Shown here: positions 60,216 through 64,000 of the stretch, in pieces
How the letters are laid out: each line of letters starts with the position of its first letter
Position numbering within the stretch: position 1 is the stretch's first letter
DNA from: Melanocharis versteri
Lineage: Eukaryota; Chordata; Aves; Passeriformes; Melanocharitidae
Assembly: GCA_013397845.1 (NCBI GenBank)
Contig: VZTG01001067.1
Location: 372,001-436,000 of the forward strand
Reading direction: 5' to 3'
DNA: 64,000 nucleotides
Notes under the pieces: model-generated
What the model was told of the DNA's origin: nothing
The model's input: only the letters and a program-made list of their open reading frames with translations
Database searches by the model: none
Position numbers and translations under genes: made by a program

Positions 60216-63200
60216 TGTGATTAGACACTTTATGTAGAAAACAGATTGTTGTTTGTGAGAGGAAATATTTAAAACCAAAATGAAAGCCTTCCTGAGCAAC
60301 CTGCAAGCTGATGAACATAAGCTGAAGAAACACACACAGTTACCAGGACCAAAATATCCAAGGTACTAATCATCAGCCAGATCACACAATGTCCTCAGGT
60401 TTGCTGCTATTGCAAGGCATCCCAGGCCTATTCAAACATGTATTTCTTTTCCAGTCTCTCCAGCTGACCCACTGAGACAAGCTCCATCATAGCACAGAGA
60501 GCCCTCAGGTGCCTGAAGGACTCTGCAGAACAGCCAGCTCGTACCTGGGCTGATTCCTACTGTGCTGTACCAAAGCTTTGAAGAAAGTCAATAAACCTGA
60601 AAGGAGGAAAGCGAAAGGCAGGATATTTCACAGTAACAAGTCATGATTAATATTAACAGAGGTGATATTGTAGAAGAAACACCAGGCTTATTACACAGGT
60701 TGTCAAAGTAAGCTATGTCTCAGTTTTCCTCCTCCTCTTCAGCCCTCTTCGTTAACCGTATGAAAAGCAACTACACTAGAAAAGAGTTGCTCATATAGCT
60801 GTATATGAGCATACTGGTATAACCATACTGACAATGATGATAACTCTAATCTCCCATATTCCTCAAGGGAAATATGCTACACTGACAAAAGCCCCTCTAA
60901 GACTGTTTAAAACAGCTTTGGTATTTACTGCAAGGCATCTACAGCATTGTTTAAAGTTATATTCCTACCCAACTGTACTTAATGTTAATATAGAGCTGGC
61001 TTGACAACCCAAAAAAAGTACAGAAAGCTTTTCTGTGAATTTACTGGAAGAGAGTAAGTGAAGCTGTCTATACTCCATCTAGTTTTGGGAGAGGGCTGAC
61101 AGAAAATGTATCTGAGAATTTATTTCAATAAAAAGACAGGAAAGAGTAAGTGAGCAAATTCTTTCCAAAGAAACAGCTCGTAGCAAGCCTCTGAGAAGTC
61201 TATATTCTTATCCTATTAAAACCAACCAACCAACCAACCAACCAACCAATCCCCAAGCCCCACTTTCTAAGCAAGGGAACAGAAAATACCACCCGTCTTC
61301 AAGAAGAATCCAGGCATTCCATAGTCATGATGTACTAGGCTTATGAACATTGTCATTCTTAATGCATAAAAGATAAAGAAAAATAGTTTTGTAGTGTCAT
61401 ATTAGCCAACTACATTTTTGAGCTTGAGATAATCCAGTAAATGTGCATTTTTAATATGCTGTCTCTTTTTGCTTACTTGTTTGTTTCTGTTGAAGCATGA
61501 TGTTTAAAACAAATCACAGGGATCTCAGAAGTCTGTTTTTGAACAGCATCATTCAGGAATTCCAGGCCAAACGAGTCTCAGGTTTTGTGAAGTGGATGAC
61601 CATAGTTTTTAACTACAAGAATACCATAGCTTTTTTCTAGTTTTCAGTAAGGTCCATTTTCTACCAAATAGGGTTTGTATAGGAAGCTATGTATAATACC
61701 ACCCATCCATAACCATAAATTATAAAACATAACATAGGGTTTTTTTCTGCACTGTTTTTCTAGAATAACTACGGGTTACTAATAGGTATTGAACAGTTCC
61801 CATTGATTTCGTGTGGAATAGCAATACCCAGTCGTATCTGCACCTGGAGCAGGCCGACGCGCTACATAAAATTGCTTAGATTTCTACACAGGCTCTGATT
61901 TGATCTTTTGTTATCTCCTCCAAGTGATTCAACTCAGAGAAACGGCCTGATTATATCATTATAAGCAAGGACATGCAATCCTCTAATGGGGCTAGAAGCC
62001 ATTGTAAAGTTATTTGTACTGTATGTATGCAAATCAGCTTCAGTTGGAGGTAGTCGGGGAGAAGTTGGAGGGGGATTTCCCTGCTTTATGTAATCAGTGT
62101 TGTTTCTTAGCTTCCTCTATTCCCACAGCCAGGAGACACAGGCTTGACACTGCTGGTAGTTTCTCAGACTCAAATTTGAAAGCAAAGGTAAAGTGCTCAG
62201 TGACCTACAGCAGCCCTGCAGCTTTCAGAAAATCCTCAGATGCTGGTGCAATGATATCTGGAATGAAGGGAGCCTGAAGGAGCAGTAGGGGAATAACATT
62301 ACAGACTTCATTTGCTGGCATACTTTGACAATGGTCAGCAGCCAGCAGGATCTGTGTGCTATCCCTCAGCTCTAACTCTGGCCTACCCAGAGCCCTGATT
62401 TCTCAATTCTCAGTCCACACAGAGTGATGCACCTCCCATGTGATGAGTGCTGCCAGTTCAGTCTCCAGAGCGTGGGGCAGTTACGAGGCCCCTGCACACC
62501 AGACTGCAAGCACACAGATTTGGCTGCCCTCACCTCCCCATGTGGAGGTGAGGAACAACACTCATTTTTACCATCTGCTCCGGTGTCTCCAGTCCCACTA
62601 AAGATATTCACTGAAATGACAGGCTGGACAGGTAGAAGCTTCAAGGCAAGTAGGAGAAGCCCTCTATCTCTTAGCAGCCCACAGAGAGCTCTGTGCTGCC
62701 CAGGCCACACTGCCTCTGACACCCAGGTAAGCCTGCTCAGGGCTTGGCTGACTATGGCTCCCTACCCAGAGTATCATGCTGTACACATTGTGGTGTTGTT
62801 ATTCCAAACTGGGAGATTTATAATTCAGCAACTATCCAGATTCTGAGAAACACACTTACTGAAAACCACTAAGCTAAGGGAAATACAACAGGTGAAGTAA
62901 GCATGGTGGCACTGAGGAGGAAGGAAATCTCCCTGCAGTGCGCTGATAAGAGTGTGCTTGATATACACTGTGTTCAATCTGCACAATCCACAACTGGGAA
63001 AACACAGGCTAGCTGAAGGAAATTCAGCTTGGGGGCCCTAGGGACTGAATTAGTCTGTTAAAATGCTTTGTTGGTTTTATTTATCACTACTTAATTAGGA
63101 TGCTTGACCAACACACTGGAAAGATAGTAACTGTTAAATATTCAACAAGCTGACCTTTCAGTTACAATATTGCAATTCTGAATAAAGTTCATGGAAAGTT

Positions 63201-63284
63201 TGTCCTTCCTAGGTACTCCAACAAAGCCAAAGGGAACTAGACTGGGCCAAAAAAATAAAAGAGTAAGAAAAAAGTAGGGCAGTA
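60216..63284. other. Intergenic DNA
   Basis: No supported gene. It contains an (AACC)n microsatellite (61220-61249) and a perfect octamer ATGCAAAT at 62027-62034, a single POU-type site of unknown significance. Confidence 0.5.
61220..61249 (+). repeat. (AACC)n microsatellite
   Basis: About seven uninterrupted AACC units. Likely length-variable. Confidence 0.95.
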
Positions 63285-63478
63285 CTGTGGAGACCTGCTT
63301 AAAAACCCAAGTCTTGCTATGGGCTCATTGAATGATCTCAGGCAAGTTGTTTCCTGCCCTGTGCTTCAATTTTTCCCATCTGTAAAAAGAGTAAAACAAT
63401 GTTGACCTTCCTTGCAAATCGCTGAGATGAATGGCTAAAAAAGCAGTAATACATTATTAATTACTTATTATTATTTCT
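63285..63478 (+). repeat. MIR/CORE-SINE-like element
   Basis: This is the clearest MIR match in the window: TGAATGATCTCAGGCAAGTT, then CTGTGCTTCAATTTTTCCCA, then TCTGTAAAAAGAGTAAAACA and a TTATTATTATT-type end, paralleling 'gaccttgggcaagtcac', 'ctctgtgcctcagtttcctc', 'atctgtaaaatggggataa'. Confidence 0.7.
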
Positions 63479-63629
63479 GAGAAAGAAAAAGCAAAGAGAA
63501 GAAGTCACCAGGGTTTCAGAGTTTTCTCAATCCTCATAAAAAATAAAAAAGCACAACATAACATGAATTTCACACAACAGAAACTTTTGGCAAGTTATCG
63601 TTAAGAAGAAATAGTGGGTACACGATTAA

Positions 63630-63840
63630 AAGAAAGTTTAAAGTGAGCAGACACTCAGGAAAACGCTCCAGATGGTGAAACGAGTTAGGCTGCAGAACAG
63701 GCTCCCACAGGAAGTGGTGAAACCCCCATTGTTTGAGACATTTGAAACTGAATTCCTCAAAGCGCTGGTATATACAATACAAGGAATCATTCTACACTAT
63801 CTCAAAGTATAGTGGCACTGGGATGACTTGAGAGAACTGC
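63630..63840 (+). mobile_element. CR1-like LINE 3'-end remnant
   Basis: CTGCAGAACAGGCTCCCACA, then GGAAGTGGTGAAACCCCCAT, TTGTTTGAGACATTTGAAAC and GCACTGGGATGACTTGAGAG follow the CR1 tail order (ggaacaggctgcccagggaa, gtggtggagtcaccatc, ttggaggtattcaag, ggactagatgacct). A small open frame on the opposite strand is just this tail read backwards. Confidence 0.65.
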
Positions 63841-64000
63841 ACCTTCCATTTCTCCAGTTTTAAGAGAGAAATTATTCTCTCTGACTTTGGAGAGCTGTAG
63901 ACTCTTTTATCAATATAGTACCCAAGGAACACCTGCTGGGCAGTAACTAAACTGTGTTTTTGCAGGAGATAGATTCGTCAACCCTTAACAGATCTTTCAC

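Noticed and set aside
63570..63782. 70-residue minus-strand open frame
   Set aside because: It is the CR1-like tail read in reverse.
6956..64000. Exons of RAD51B or ACTN1, tRNA or snRNA genes
   Set aside because: Looked for by eye on both strands. No RAD51B or ACTN1 protein segment, tRNA B-box context or snRNA body was recognised. A similarity search could still find a short exon.
1..64000. CRISPR arrays, prokaryotic defence or mobile systems, intact viral genes
   Set aside because: The window is vertebrate nuclear DNA. The few tandem repeats are 20-45 bp head-to-tail copies without spacers, and no retroviral gene was recognised.

Overview
The window looks like nuclear DNA of a bird. It has one vertebrate gene with an intron, a CpG-rich promoter, very low repeat density, and repeats limited to old CR1 LINE and MIR/CORE-SINE-like remnants. 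There is no operon structure, CRISPR array or prokaryotic system. The species cannot be read from the sequence alone.

The only protein-coding gene I can support is ZFP36L1 (TIS11B/BRF1) on the plus strand. Its transcript should run from about 3815 to about 6955. Exon 1 encodes 19 residues (3974-4030) and ends at a GT donor. A 379-base run of N (4215-4593) hides the rest of the intron, the acceptor and the first ~55 codons of exon 2. The visible exon 2 (4594-5379) carries both CCCH zinc fingers and the C-terminal CNOT1-binding motif. Upstream is a compact TATA-containing promoter (3542-3814) with a G-quadruplex motif, a palindromic E2F-like site and a PBX/PREP-like site inside an inverted repeat. 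The ~1.57 kb 3'UTR has six AUUUA pentamers, including one optimal UUAUUUAUU nonamer, a Pumilio site, an internal AATAAA and a terminal AATAAA.

From about 6,960 to 64,000 I see no exon that I can defend. In other vertebrates this side of ZFP36L1 faces the 3' end of RAD51B, and the window fits the non-coding interval between the two (inference). It holds a CR1 copy with recognisable reverse-transcriptase remnants (36.1-37.8 kb), other CR1 and MIR-like fragments, short tandem repeats, two isolated CpG clusters (11.1 and 25.0 kb), and a few palindromic or AT-rich blocks that could be regulatory.

How the parts may work together: ZFP36L1 binds AU-rich elements and recruits CCR4-NOT to destroy mRNAs. 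Its own distal 3'UTR carries the same elements, while a proximal poly(A) signal would remove all of them. That suggests autoregulation that alternative polyadenylation could switch off. I found no clearly new biological system; the best leads are regulatory.
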